From: Owenia fusiformis
Taxonomy: Eukaryota > Annelida > Polychaeta > Sabellida > Oweniidae
Direction: 5' to 3'
DNA length: 64,000 nt
Assembly (NCBI GenBank): GCA_903813345.2
Contig: CAIIXF020000005.1
Coordinates: 28,895,375-28,959,374, forward strand
The position numbers and the translations under genes were made by a program. A model generated the notes under the pieces. The model searched no databases, was not told the DNA's origin, and saw nothing but the letters and a program-made list of their open reading frames with translations. Shown here piece after piece: positions 12,745 to 27,700 of the stretch (the stretch's first letter is position 1; every line of letters starts with the position of its first letter).

Positions 12745-15700
12745 TCAGCGAGCCATCTCAGTAACGTCAACTTCCACGTTCATTTTGCTGAGTCTAACTA
12801 CTTCTTGGGACATGTCCTCCAGATTCTGAAACAACAAACACCATTATGTAGCTTTCATGGCCTACCTGTAGGCAGGAAATCCAACATGATTTTAGAATGG
12901 ATATTGACTCGATCACATAATAAATACAAATATTATCTAATTTAAAGAGTAGATGGAAGCGAGGTCTGGCAGAGGGTAACACGATTTATAATGCAATGAA
13001 CACAATTGCAATGAAAATGAAAAATATCAAAAGTTATTTTAAAATGATTAACTTAAAAAAAGAGATTCAGCTTAAACGGAAATTACATGAATAAAATAAT
13101 TACATTTGGTAATTTGTAAAATTTATAAAATTACATTTATAAAATCGAGGTACGATAAAAAGATCAACTAGAACAGTACTGTAGTAAAAACTTGTAAAAA
13201 CCTAAAAATTGGCATATTAAAAAAACAATTGGCATATTAAAAACAACAATGCTAATCAATACAATCTAAGATATAATATTTGATCATATCTTATAAAATA
13301 GTCATTACGATTGAAAATACCTTTTCTAAGTGCATGTTTTTAGTGAGTGTTTCTTCTAACATTCTCTGTAGTTTTCTATTGAGATCTCTCTGGCTTTCTT
13401 CCCCCTTGTCTTTAACAAAGTCTAATACACGCTTTATGGACATCTTCTCAGTCTGAGGTGAGGCAATGTGATCTGAAAGTAATGTACTATAAGTTATTGA
13501 ATGATTTGAAGTGCAATAAAGGATATATTCTGTTCGAGAAATTTTGTATTTTAACGAGACGAAGTCGAGTGCCAATACAGAATATCGAGACATATCGTGT
13601 GATCCTCTGTATTGCTACTGAGATTGTCCCCTCCGTACCAATATTTTCTGTATTGCGACGGAGATGATTAACGGGGACAAACTCAGTAGCAATACGGATT
13701 GGTACAGCACAAGAACTGACCAATCAGAGGGCTTCATTTTACATATCATATGATAAATAAATGAACTGAGGATCCCCCGCCCATAAGTCAAAGGTTGAAT
13801 GACACAACCAGTATGAATACAGTGAAACCTGTATATCCAAACACATTTCTACTCAGATGTCACTACTCAATGTTGTGAACAACATAAACATTTCACACAT
13901 AAATACTGATATATCACTTTCACCACATTTGAGAATTGAATTGAATTAAATCAATCAAACATTTATAACAAGTTTATTACATTATCAGATTATCATAAGG
14001 CAGGTCAGTACTAATGGGCAGTATGGTCGAGTTTTGTGGGTCAAGTGAATATGGTAGAAAGTATCACCCATGCCATCTTTAATTCAGTGTGCTATTTTAC
14101 CTGTTCTGGTTTCCATGGCGTAATGTTGCATCAGAGCCTGTTTTTTCAGTAATTCATCTGCCATTCCTGCAGAGCTCTCCTCAAGGTGATTTATCTGGAA
14201 AGTATAATAAATAGTATTAAATGATAAAGATAAAAAAGTATTAAATACTAAATAAACAAATAGTATATATTAAACTATGAATAGAGATAGAACTGCACAA
14301 GAGTCAACATTGTAAGAGTACATATTAAATAAAGTATCTCATTGCAGATATGGATTGCATCAATCATGCAAAACATGGATTTTAAGTGGACCAACCCTGT
14401 CAGTTGAATACAACTTCAAGTCAAACAGTTGAGACAGTCCTGTGACCTATTGACTTTATGTTAAATAAACCTCAGTGGAACATCTCCCATATGTTTCAGA
14501 GGTACCAAAGATTTTCCATATAATACACAAATCTTAATGTATTTGATTTATGACCTACCCTTTCTTCTAGCTCCCATTTCTCCTGCTGCATCTGGGTCAA
14601 TCTGTTCAATAGGTCTGTGTTCTCCTGGACAAGAGACATAGATGGCGCTCCAGGATCAGACTGAAAGAATAGACATGTGTAATATGTATTGAGTATAATT
14701 AGTATGAATAAAAAAATTAAAAAAACAAGGCATTAAAATGTAAAATATTACCACCTGCCATTTGTTGCAGATACTGACCGCTGAACACTGTCCACAAAAA
14801 AGTATCAATATCTCAGCACTTGTGGTGGTGAGATAATGATCTAATAGTTTACATTCTGTGAGTTAATCAAAGATTGGTGGAGGAAAATGACTTAAAAAAT
14901 GAGCCAATGGACACTATTTTTAATCAGACCACAGATCTTACTGACTGGTTCGTTATTTTCCGACGATCTTAGAAATGCAAATAAACAAATCAAATATTGT
15001 CAGTATGCTTTATTTCGATAAATATAGCAACATACCATCGGAGAGTTGATGGCTTCTCCTGTGTCCCGCCCCGTTCCACTCAATGACATGCTAAATGATG
15101 ACAGAGAGCTACCATCACCATGGAAACGCTCAATAGAGTCTGATGGATGGAGCAATTCTTCTACAGCTGAAATATAATCAAAAAGTGGGATTTAGAAATA
15201 TAACAACTCTGTGATGCATTACATGATATACTCTTTTTAGTGTGAATTTCATATATTAATTTATTTCTCCTTGGACACCCATAATCTACAATATGGTATA
15301 CAACATGTGTATTTTGGCTATCATGCAACTCTCAAAATTGAAATGAGACCTGACTGAATGAAGTCAATGCATCTCAAAAGAGAGATGCTTATTACACCAA
15401 GTTAATATGGGCATACATCATTTTCAGCAAAGCTGAGATTACATCAAATCGCATCAAAAATCTTCAAAGAAAACATGTTGACATGCCTTTGAACCTACAG
15501 TATCTGATAAACCTTGGCCTCTTATTCAAAGGAGACACACCTTTCCAAAATATAGCACTACACCCAAGTATACACACGCAGAGTAATAGTAGTCTTACAT
15601 TATCTCCCGTACAAAACACACCTTTCCTGAAAATAGCACAACACCTATGTATACAATAATAGTCTTACATTGTCTTGACTTGGAGTCTACTGACAGGGCC

Positions 15701-18700
15701 TCTTGGAGTCTTTCCTGAAGCTTGTCTGCCCTCTTTCTTTCACTCTGAATCTGTCTCTTCAGGTCCTTGGTCTAAACACAAACAATACATGTGAAATATT
15801 TAGAATTAGGTCATGTAATATACATGACTTCTGACTGATATCGGCTGACTGCTGAAAGACCCATATTTGGACAAGAGAGCATATGATTGTGTATCTCATA
15901 CTTGAGTGGGTTTGGGGTAGATATCACCCGGGAATATATATCGTATCTGAGGAGCGGGCAGGATATATTGTATATGTCCCGCTCCAGGCCAAATGCGGGC
16001 AGATATAATATATCCATCCCGCTCCCGGGAATTTTTCAAAAGTTTAAAAAAGTTTAAATATCAAAAGTTTTAATTTTTTAATTTTAAAATTTAATTTTTT
16101 TAAGTTTAAATGTTACAATTTCATTGTATTGAACAAAAAGAATATTACGAAAATGTTAAATATAAATATCTTGTCATTTGAAAAAGGTGGAAAATGTTAT
16201 ATCTACCCTAAACCCACTCAAGTATGAGATACACCAGTTATGCACGGTCGGTTTGGATACATGGAATATCCCTTGGGATATACAATACATCTTCCCTCGG
16301 TCCCTTCGGTCCCTCGGGAAGATATATTGTATATCCCTCGGGATATTCCCTGTATCCAAAACCTCCCAGTGCATAACCCCTATGTATTACATACCTTTAT
16401 TCCCATGATAATTTGATTTATGATGTCACATGAGTGATTTAAAGTTGGTACAGATAATACACGATGTAATAAATTTGATCAGGTAATAAGTCATTACTTC
16501 AGTGATAAATGAATGCAGGCTATATTTTATGGACACACATGTATGTAACACACAATAAATACAATAAATACAATAAACACAATAAGAAAAGTATTCCTGA
16601 AGTAATGAGAAAATCAAGGAATGCAAAATGAAAAAATGGTAATGGCAATTTATAACAATCAGTATCAATTCATCAGGATTATCTAAAATTGCAGAATTAC
16701 ACCGTACCAGTCAACAACAATACAATTCAAAAAATGTTTTTTGAAAACTTACAATATATTATTTCCTTTGAGAACACTATCAGAACCCGAATTCAAGTAT
16801 TTTTGACACCGTGTACCAGAGAAGCAGTAGCAGAGTAGGATTTTGAACTTACCATGGAAGCCCCTTTCTTTTCATGTATCTTTTTATCATCTATTTGATC
16901 TTTAATTTCCTGTTTCAGTTGAGTTATTGTATCTTCCAGCTCAGTACACTTGACATCCTTTCCTTCTAGGTTCTCCTTTAGTTCCTGCAGACAAAGAATT
17001 CAGACTCAAAAATTTGTAATATTTTCATAGTTGATATCCTCACTCATCTCCTGTCATATCCTTTAGTATAAGTACAGCAAAATATATTGAAAAAATTGGA
17101 TTCGAGAAGAAGGCCATTTAAGTTTCACTCTAAAAAAATTGGATGTGTAGCTGATTTGATTACACACTTATCATGTGATTCAAAGAGAGCGAAGAGGAGG
17201 TCTATTGGATTTGGTGTATGTACCTATGTATCCCATACAATGTACGTAAATATACCTGGATTTGTTTGCTGTGCTCTCTAGTGTTTGTGTCTAATTCCTC
17301 CTGGTGTTTTGTCCTAATCTCTTCCAGTTTAATACTGTGTTCTTCCCTAGCTTCTGAAAGCTCAGTCTGCAATCATACAATTGAACGTGAGACCTCATGG
17401 CCATAGCCAAACATGAGGAAGGTGAGGTAACTCACTAATCACTAAAATTTTGCCTCAATTTGCCCAACCTTGATTAACTTTTAGCCTCGCTAAGTTTAGA
17501 TCTTGGCTTATGCCCATGAACCTATTCTGATATGGTAAATAAAGGATGTCACAAAAAATAGAAACTTAAAATGTACATGTACATTCCTTGGACGTAACCA
17601 CTAACCAAAACTACAGAAGGCTTCTCTATATCTATCCCAAACTGTGTTCAGTGTGATAATTAAAATTTCAATATTTTTCACCAATAAATAACAATCAAAT
17701 AGTCATAAAAAAAATTAACTTCCACAATTATTGAGACAATAGGGAGGTTAAGATTAGCGTAAAATGTACATATACTTATCCCTATCCGTATGTTTGTAAG
17801 GGAGGCCAGTTGCAAACATAGGGATAGGGATATAGGTATACGTACAATTTTACGCTAATCTTAACCTCCCTATTGACACTACCCTCACCTTAGTCTCTTC
17901 AAGACTCCTCTCCAGCCAGCCTTTAGCTTCCTCTGTTGACCTCAGTTGACTTTCAGTAGTCTCCAACTTCTCTTGAACAGACTCTAATTGACAGCCCTTG
18001 GTCTTCAACTCACTGGATAGACTCTCATTTCGTTTCTATAAAGTGATGAATCTTGAATATTTAGTGTTGGTATTTTCCTAGCACATGTAAATCAAATTTT
18101 TAGTGTTGTGTTTTTCTAGAGAAAACTCATGTTTAGTTTGCTGTGTTTAACTTTTTAATGCTTCTCAATATTATTACCTTGTACACATACAGTAAAACAC
18201 TTTTCAAAGCTTACACTTTCTCTGTCCCAATTTGGTATTTTCTCGTTAACATCCATGTTAAAAAACTTGAAAAGTGAACACTTGCTAAACTAAACACTTT
18301 TGACCAGTCCCAGTTGCATTCAGAATACCATGGTTTTCCTGTATCCAAAAATGTATTTTACTCACTTGTTCAATGTCCAATTTATCTTCCATTTCCCTAA
18401 CTGCATCAAAGTGCTTCTTGTCCACATCCCTGGTTTGTTCTCTGTATTTTTCACTGTCTTTCTGATACTTGATGGCTAGTTCATCCAACAGGCCCTTCCT
18501 TTTCTCAGCAAGCTGCAATTTTACATAGCCAGTGATATAGACTGAGAATCATAGCAAATTCTCGAAATCGTTGTTCCCTCTTCAAAAGAGAAGACGCGAA
18601 AATCTTTCCTTATAAGGGCAAAATATTTCCCATGATGCAGTTTGCGGAGGAACAAATTTATACTTCCTTATTTTCCCTCATAGGTTTAACATGGGGATTT

Positions 18701-21700
18701 TCACACCTATTTTTCAAACGATATAATCGTTCATATTCCCGTATGAGAGTACAGAAAAAATTATTAGAAACGATTGATCTCTCATTAATCTTAATATAAC
18801 AGCTATTTTTTTCATTGTATTAATTCATAGCGTGGTGAAAACGATGATTGAAAAGTGAGAAAATATTCCGGAAGAGAAGGTCACGTGATCAGTAGACTAG
18901 TCGCCATATTGGAAAAAACAATTCCATTCGACTTTCAATACTTGCATGCCAATCTTACCGCACTACAAACTGCGACATCGATGCAACAACTGAATAAAAG
19001 TATTCATCTTCAAATTACATTATAGAGTTACGTTGAAAACCCACAAACAACTGAGCAGTAGACCAAAGAAAATGCGTCGCTATTATCTAGGTCAATCTGT
19101 TCAGTGGTCCGAAAGCAAATCTATAGTACTCGTTTCCGAATTTTGTTGTTCATTGTACAATCTTTTATTGATTAAACTCAGTACACTGACTATTAAAGCA
19201 ATGACAAAGAAGAATACCTACGATGGTGTCATTGTTTTATTTAGCGTGCGGGTGTAAAAACAAAATTGAGTAATTAGTTTGATTTAGAACTTTCGTGTCA
19301 CGCAAATAGCTACGCGAAATGCATAGTGGGAAAACATTGACCAATCAAATTTTGTCCTTTTTGAGTGCTTTTTCAGTGCATATTTGCGAACATTCTGATT
19401 CAAAGAGCGAACCGCGAAAAGGAGAATTGAAGGGAGGAAGTTAACATCAGGTAAAAAGCTGTGCTGAACAGTCACAACAACAAGTCAACTTTTGACCAAA
19501 AATCATCTCTATCATTTCTTAAGTCAAGATAAATAGTATTAGGATGACTGAACAATACATTCAAATTTGCATGGGATATTTAGAATTTATAGACCTCATT
19601 TTAAAAATATTAGACTTCAATGTTGAAATTTTTTTCAGTATTTACCATCTATCTACATAAAGGACTACCTCTTGATTAGAAATAAAACACATGTTTACCT
19701 AATTCTTTCAGTATTTACCTTATAATTACCTTATTTGATTAAAAATAAGACATATGTTTACCCAATTCTTTCAGTATTTACTATTTATCTACATAAAGGA
19801 TTACCTTATTTGATTCCTGAAATGCTTCAACCTGTTTGTCTCTGTCCAATTGTGCCTCTTGAAGACGCTGTAAAGTATTGTTCAACTTCTCTTGCGTTTC
19901 CTAAAAAAATTCAGGTTACACCTGTTAATAGAAATTGGCAGAGAGATATGAAATAGCTCCCCAGATTTTTCGCAAACTAGGAAAACTTTTTTCTTCATCC
20001 TAAAATCGCTCAAATCGCTTTGAATGCATTGAAAAAATAAGGCAGGTGATTCATAAGTGAGGATGAGAGAGGAAAAAGCAGACAAAGTGAATAATCTCTC
20101 TCACATAATAGTTAAAGATGAACCTTATATACAATAATTCACTTAACTCCAGGACTTAAACAGACAAATGTGACAAATCTAGTTGGTTCTGGGAATACTA
20201 AACAATTGAAATTGCAACTCATGTCTCCTATGGTTCCATGTCTTATTGTAAATGTGCATATAACTTGCAAATGTACCTGTACAAGTAACTTGTAATATAC
20301 CTGTAACAGTAGCTTGAAAATGTACCTTTACAATTCAATTGTAAATATTCCTATGCATGTAACTTGTAAATGTACCTGTACAGTGTACACATAATTTGTA
20401 AATCTACCTCTAACTTGTAAATGTACCTGTACATGTAAATGTACTTGTGCATGTAACTTGTAAATGTGCCTGTACAGTGTGCACATAATTTGTAAATCTA
20501 CCTCTAACTTGAAAATGTACCTGTACACGTAACATGTAAATGTATTTGTGCATGTAACTTGTAAATGTACTTGTACATGAAACTTGTAAATTTACCTGCA
20601 ACTGTGTCTTCACATCATCTCTCTGCTTCTCTATAGTTGATATAGTTGCACTTAATTGGCTGATCTGTTGAGAGTATTGTTGTTCTAACTGCCCTAGTTC
20701 TGATGCCTTCTCAGCATGACTGGCACTCATCTAGTAAATATATGATTTAAGATTGGAAAGTACTATATTGTTCCATATCTCTATATACAGTAAAAGAGGC
20801 AAACAAGGAACGCTCTCCCATTGACCAAAACTGTTCTTTGTAGACAACAAGTGTTCCCTTCAGAGGTTTCGGGAACCAAAATTCATTGAAGATTAGTTAC
20901 TGTAATATGACCAAAGATGTTGCTTAGAACTGATTCAAATTTTTTCAACCTCATTTTATAGCATTCATTTTGGATCTTTTAAAGAAATTTAGCTAAACAT
21001 GTCACAAATACAATATCTGTTATCTCCAAAAAAAGTTGTGTCAAGTCTCTAGATGGGAACAACTAGTCAGATGAAATCAAGCTTTGTTGAAAGATTCGAA
21101 TTGTGTCATGGCAATAAGGATACCATGAGTGCTTGATTGCTCGAGCAATGGGCATCCAATACGAGCTGTATCAGTAGACAAGATGAATATCAGTCGTATC
21201 ACTTTTCAAAATGAAAGTACATAAATTCAAGTTTTTGAAGCATCATTCAGGTCAAAAACCAACAAATGACCAAATGTTTGATCTGAAGTTGTAATAACTT
21301 ACTTGTTAGTATATATCTGAACACAATATCAGTTGTATGGAAGGGGGATTCAATCAAATAAACGAGAGAAAATCTCAGGCATTGTTTGTGTTCTCTTGGT
21401 GTGTTAAACTATGCTTTAAAATTAAAGAACTATGGCTCATTTGACCTTGAAAAAAAACTGTTCTGTAAGTAAAAATTTGAATAAAATTAAGGGTATAATG
21501 AGTCAACCTGTGTTGTATCGTTTGTATCGTATTGTGAGGTCAATATCGTAGATACGTTTTGATATTCAATTTCTCATATTGTAGTGCCCCTAATGGCAAT
21601 AAATAACAAACAGATCAAAACATATATTGAAAAGTATAAAGGTAATTAACAGTGGGTGGGATGCCAAATCACTTTCACAGACAGCTTATCTTAATCTCAT

Positions 21701-24700
21701 TCATTTTAATCTAAGCTCCTTAGAAACAGATGTTGGCTTAATATAAAGACATTAACACCTTTGAAAAACAATAGGATGAGTCATGATGTACAGTGTCACC
21801 AATTTTCTATGTTCCTTGTGAACAGGTGTATTTTCAAAATTTGCTCTTGAACACTGTGCCTTGTTCTCAGTTGACAGGTGTTCCTCTTACATAGAGCGTC
21901 CTTTAAGGCATAATTCAATGGAAAAATGCTTGTTTCATTTAAAAACTGTTCCTTGTTGAGCGTTCCTTATACAGAAAGGTGTTCAATCAGACAGGTTTTA
22001 CTGTAGTCTGGAGTATGTGTTCATTATCAAGAAAAACATGTCTATAAGTATACTGATACATCGTATCAACTAGACTAAACAGCTGAAAAAACAGCATTAC
22101 AGCTTGCGATGATTGTCTCTAAAGGAGGCAATTATACCTGAATGATTGATACACATATACAGGAGTTTGATGAGCTGTAGCTTTGATTCAGATAAATAAA
22201 TAACTGTGACCAAAATTGAAATACTTTCAAAATAGATGACACAACATCAGATTAAAAACAACTTCATACCTGTGCCCGAACTTGGTCTAAAGTTTGTTCA
22301 AGCTGAGCTATCCTTGCATCAGCCTGAGTTCTCGCCTTGGTGACCTCATCATTTCCTCGCGATAGATCAGCTTCTAGTTGAGCTGATATGGCCATCATGT
22401 TCTGAATTTCATTGTCCTTGGATTCACGCAAGTCTGAGATATTTTTACTGAAATTTTATTATTAAGAATATTTTATTCGTCTATATATTACATTACATAC
22501 ATTATATTGATACAGTTTAACTAAACAGATTGGACAAAAGGCTATTCTGAAATTGACGTCATCGATTTAGTTCCTCATTATTTAGCTTTATTGCATGCAC
22601 AGAGAGAACATTTGTTATATCTGGCTATTGTTATCCAGTTGAAATCATTCTATATTGAACTACAATAAATCTCTTATATTGATAGATGAAAATATTTAAT
22701 TATACTCACTTGTATTCTTTGTACATGTTTTCTTTTTCATCCTGTAATTGCACTAAACTGAAAAGTAAAAAAATTAAATATTTAGATATTCAAAAAAAAC
22801 TCACATATTTTTATTCTTTGAAATTCTATGAATGACACACAGTTTTCAACTACAAGGTATATTCAAATTTATCATAATCACCATTTATAAAATTCATAAA
22901 TACCTTTCTTGTTTCTTTTTTAATTTCTCTTGCAGCTTATCAATCTCTTCCATTGTAGATTTTGATTTATCTTCTAATGTTTTCTAAAAATACAAAACAT
23001 TTAAACTTTCAAACTTGCATGTTTATGACATTTTCATTTTTATTCATTGTAATAAAGTCAAAGATATTTGGAATAATTTTGATTTTACAGATGAACAATT
23101 TTTAGGTTTTCAAGTATGTTCAAATTATAAGGATGTTCTCATAGCCAGAAAAACAATCCAAATTTTTAATTATCACAACTGTACAGGTAAAATAACAAGA
23201 AAGATCCGTAAACAAAAGATATTGAGAAATTTATAGACATGAATGTTTGTTTTATATTAAAATGTACCATTGTAAGTTTATTTCAAAGGAAAATAAATGT
23301 TATTCTAAAAAAAATAAAAAAGCTTATGACATCTACATATAATTTCATAATATTCCACTACTTGTTCAAGAAATTAGAAGAGATTGAGTGTGTAAAATGT
23401 TGGAAGCAATGCTTGCCAATGTTACCTTTAAAAACCTCATTCATTTACTGAAAAAATTATTCTGATCAATTACAGAAGCTATTGAAGACTTAAGATTCCA
23501 AAGATGTCCAAATTCATTAGAATTTAAGAAATGAGACATCCTCCTTTTCAAAACCCTTCTATTTCCTCTATTAAGTAAATAGGAATTAAAAAAACATGGA
23601 GTTTTAATAAGACAATATGCCATTAATAAGAAAGATCTGTCTTAATTATAATATATCAGTACAGATATTCATGAAGATTCCATCAAAATTGAGAGAACGA
23701 TTCCAAAATTAGAGGTTGCACTTTTGTGTCACCCTATACTGCGCATTTACCTGACTAGTAAGGAGTTGTTCTTTTAACAGTTTACTTTCCTCTCTTTCAA
23801 TATCAAGTTGTAATTGCAAATCTGGAAATTAAAATGAAGACTGGTATTACTAGAGTAGATGGGTTTAGATCAGGGTTTTTTTCATTGGAAAAGCACAAGT
23901 TTTGGATTTAGAGGTCAATGAAGGTCAACCACCAACAAACCTGAACATTCAAGCTTACTCCTGATCTCCTGAAAATAGTGCTATTTGGTGCAACCATTTT
24001 GGGCCAGTCTGAAGATGCCAGATCAAGGCCTGCCTGTCCTCCCACCCCCCCCCCCTCCCCTCCTCCCCGACTTGATAAGAGAGAAGGAAAGGTACAATGT
24101 ACTAACTAGTAAAAGGAAAGAAAGAAGTTTGGAAACACTGTAACATTTATGATTCATTCAGGTTTGGCCTATGAATTCATTTAGTTTTTACAGTGTAGCT
24201 ATTGAATATTTTTCATTATAAAATAATATCTCAAAAGATATAAGAAACATGAGCAATGTTACATCCTTGTAACTCACCATTAAGCTGTTTAGTTATGTCT
24301 TCTTTATCTTCTTTAGGTTCTGTTATAATAGAGGTTTCTTCTTTTGAATCTTCTACAAAAGAACAAAAATTAAGTACATCTTTCAGTAACTTGTTTTTTA
24401 CTTTAAATGTAATTTACATGAAATATCCATAAATCAATTTACATTAAAAACATTTACATTTTACATGTACAGTGACTAACCATGAATATTTGCAACAAAA
24501 AGTGATAGCATATATGCATATTTAAAACATTTATCTTGCATGACATCTGTACAGTGCACAACTTTAACAATTCAACACTCGGTTATAAAGCTCCCTATAT
24601 CACCCTTGGTATACACTGCGATTGATGATGGATAAACTCCCCAAATTTTTATATATTTTTTCCTTTTTTACTTTGTCTAAAATTTATCAAAATTAAGAAA

Positions 24701-27700
24701 ATTTGAAAAATAGATATAAGCTAGTTATGAGTAATCTAAATAAAAATACTGTTAAACCACACCAGTGACACTGATGTTCCTGACTGTTATTATTTTCGCT
24801 GTTTTTACCAAGTGTGTATATTTACCTTGTGTGACATCATGACTGTTGCTTGGTAACACACTATCAGTTATGTCTAGCCCCTCCTCTTCATCTTGACCAT
24901 CTCCTCTTCTATCTGGACTGTAAATTATTAACAATGATTAGGAAAATATATTTTCACGGTTTCTAGACAACTCATCCCAAGATATTTCATCCTGAAGACA
25001 AACTATCAAATGATTACATATCCCAAGACAACTCATCCCAACTTGAAATTGAGATGTCTCCAGGATGAGTTGTCTTGGGATGAGTTGTCCTGTTATCTTT
25101 TCACCAACATTCATCCTGTTCTAAATGAAGATTCTGAATCATCATGAGGAGAGACTAAACAGGCCCATCGCTCAACCCCCCTGGCCAAATATTAATTCAA
25201 AATCATGCAGTTTTTCACCATTCTGAGCACCCCCCTTGAACCCCCTTGACCAATCCTGGCTACAGGCCTGCTAAATTGATTGAAATTGACACTAAAAATT
25301 TGAATGATTAACTTCTACTTCACGTCTATTCTTCAACAAATATAAAATGGTAATGCCAGAGCATAGCAAATCCAATCAAAAATGGAGAAGTGAAGTCATC
25401 TGCACTGAAGAAAGCATGCCCTGCAAAAAAGGCCTGGACTAATTTCAAATCAAAAACCAGACTTTTGAACTGCCATTTTGTTCCTGTTAGCAAAGTGAAC
25501 AACTGATATCTTTCAACCACGACAATGGCATGATGTACGTAAGGCATTCACCAATAAAATAAAGGTTAGCTCTACATAAAGATAGAATCTTGGTGGGCTG
25601 GGGGGTTATTTCCAGCATTTGCAGAAAACATAATCTGCACATATAGTTTTCAAAATTATCAAAATTGTGACAACATGCTTTCAAATAAATATATGATTTT
25701 TTTACACTAGAATTTTACACTAAACTATATTACAAGTATTTATGAGTAACAATTATAGCAATTTACCTAAGCTCAGCCCCTGCAGGGTCTTGCCTTTGAC
25801 CCGAAAGACGTTCACATCTCAGCTCAAGTTGCCCTATAGTCTCCTGAAGCTGCCGATTCTCTATGTTATGTTTTTCTTGGAGAGCTACACAAAATAAACA
25901 AAATCATAGAATAAATAAACAAAATTCAAAAATAATTTCATGAAATTATAAATGAAACCCGGGACTTGCAGCAATTTAAACCAGCAATAACTTACCACTT
26001 AACCTTCACTATGAGACTGACCATTTCATTTGGGAGATCTTAACTGTTTACCAGGATGTTAACCAGGGGGCCATTAACAGAAACTTCATATAGTTAAGAA
26101 CTGCACATACAGACATACCTGTCAGGTTCTTTTGCAATGCTGTATTCTGGGCTTGACTGTGCCTAAGTTGATCTTGTAACTGAGCCTCTTTTTCAGAGTC
26201 CTTCTGGCCAGTAGCATCTCCTGTGTTTTCTAGCTGTTTCAATCGTTCAACTTCTTTCTCTAAGTTTTCATTGGCTGCTACAAGCTGTGTAATATAAACA
26301 TCATTAATGTATGTCTTATGTCTTGAGATAGAGGTATAGTGGAATGTTTTTTAAACTGGTTATCGATTAGGAAAACTGTAACATATCTTCCAGATGAACA
26401 ATAGGGACCAGACTAAAACATTGAAATTAAAATGGTGAATAATGTTACATTAATCTAAAAATAACTAGATGATGGCAACTCCGCGGAGTAGCAAATCCCA
26501 ACGAACAAAATATCAATTACCGAATTCCAATCAATCATACTCATTACTTTGGTTATAATTGAAAAATTTAGATTTTAGAATTGCGAATTCCTGCAAAGCA
26601 GCCATTTTGAATTTTCTGAGGTACAAATCTGAAAAATAATACCATAATTGTGATCTACTCCAAAATTCCTTCAATTTGTGTATTATATAGCCATACGTTG
26701 AAGGGATCGAAAAATTATTGCGAAATTGTACATTAGACGGCCATTTTGAATTTTACGAGGCTCGAATCAGAAAAAAGATAAAATATTTGCAATCTACTCT
26801 TAATTGCCTTTGATTTGAGTATAATAAAGCTATACTTCAGAAAAATTTAAAAATTAGCGAAAATTTCTGTTTTCCTGACCCCCCCCATACACGGCCCCTG
26901 GGGGTCAGGATGAAAAGATAGATGTTGCGAATATACTTCCAAAATTTCAAACAATAATATTAATTACTCTGGTTTAGAATGAAAAATTTATGATTTTTGC
27001 GAAAAAGTCCCGCCATTTTTAAAGCGGCGGCCATCTTGAAAAAATCCATTTTGAATTTTCTGAGGTACAAATCTGAAAAATATTACCATAATTGTGATCT
27101 ACTCCAAAATTCCTTCAATTTGAGTATTATATAGCCATACTTTGAAGGGATCGAAAAATTATTGCGAAATCGTACATTAGACGGCCATTTTGAATTTTCA
27201 GGGCTCGAATCAGAAAAAAGATACAATATTTGCAATCTACTCTTAATTGCCTTTCATTTGAGTATAATAAAGCCATACTTCAGAAAGATCTAAAAATTAG
27301 CGAAAATTTCTGTTTTTCTGACCCCCCATACACGGCCCCTGGGGGTCAGGATGAAAAACACGGAATATATGTGAAATAGATAGATGTTGCGAATATACTT
27401 CCAAAATTTCAAACAATAATATTAATTGCTTTGGTTTAGAATGAAAAAGTTATGATTTTTCCGAAAAAGTCCCGTCATTTTTAAAGCGGCGGCCATCTTG
27501 ACAAAAAAATTTTTTGCGTAAAACTATTCATCAATATACATCTTTCCACCAAATATGAAGAAAATCCATCAACTAATATTTGAGTTATCTTCCGGACGGA
27601 CAGACGGACGGACAGACGGACTGACGGACTGACGGACGGATGGAGGGCTTCACTATATCCCTACCGAACTTCGTTCGTTGGGATAATTACTGTTCAAAAA

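Noticed and set aside
18540-19500. Possible separate gene or promoter within a GRIPAP1 intron (74-codon + frame, CpG-containing patch)
   Set aside because: No conserved motif, no convincing splice sites, and GRIPAP1 exons on both sides join in frame without it.
23015-23451. Two consecutive + strand frames in a GRIPAP1 intron
   Set aside because: Very AT-rich, lysine/isoleucine-heavy translation with no family resemblance; chance frames.
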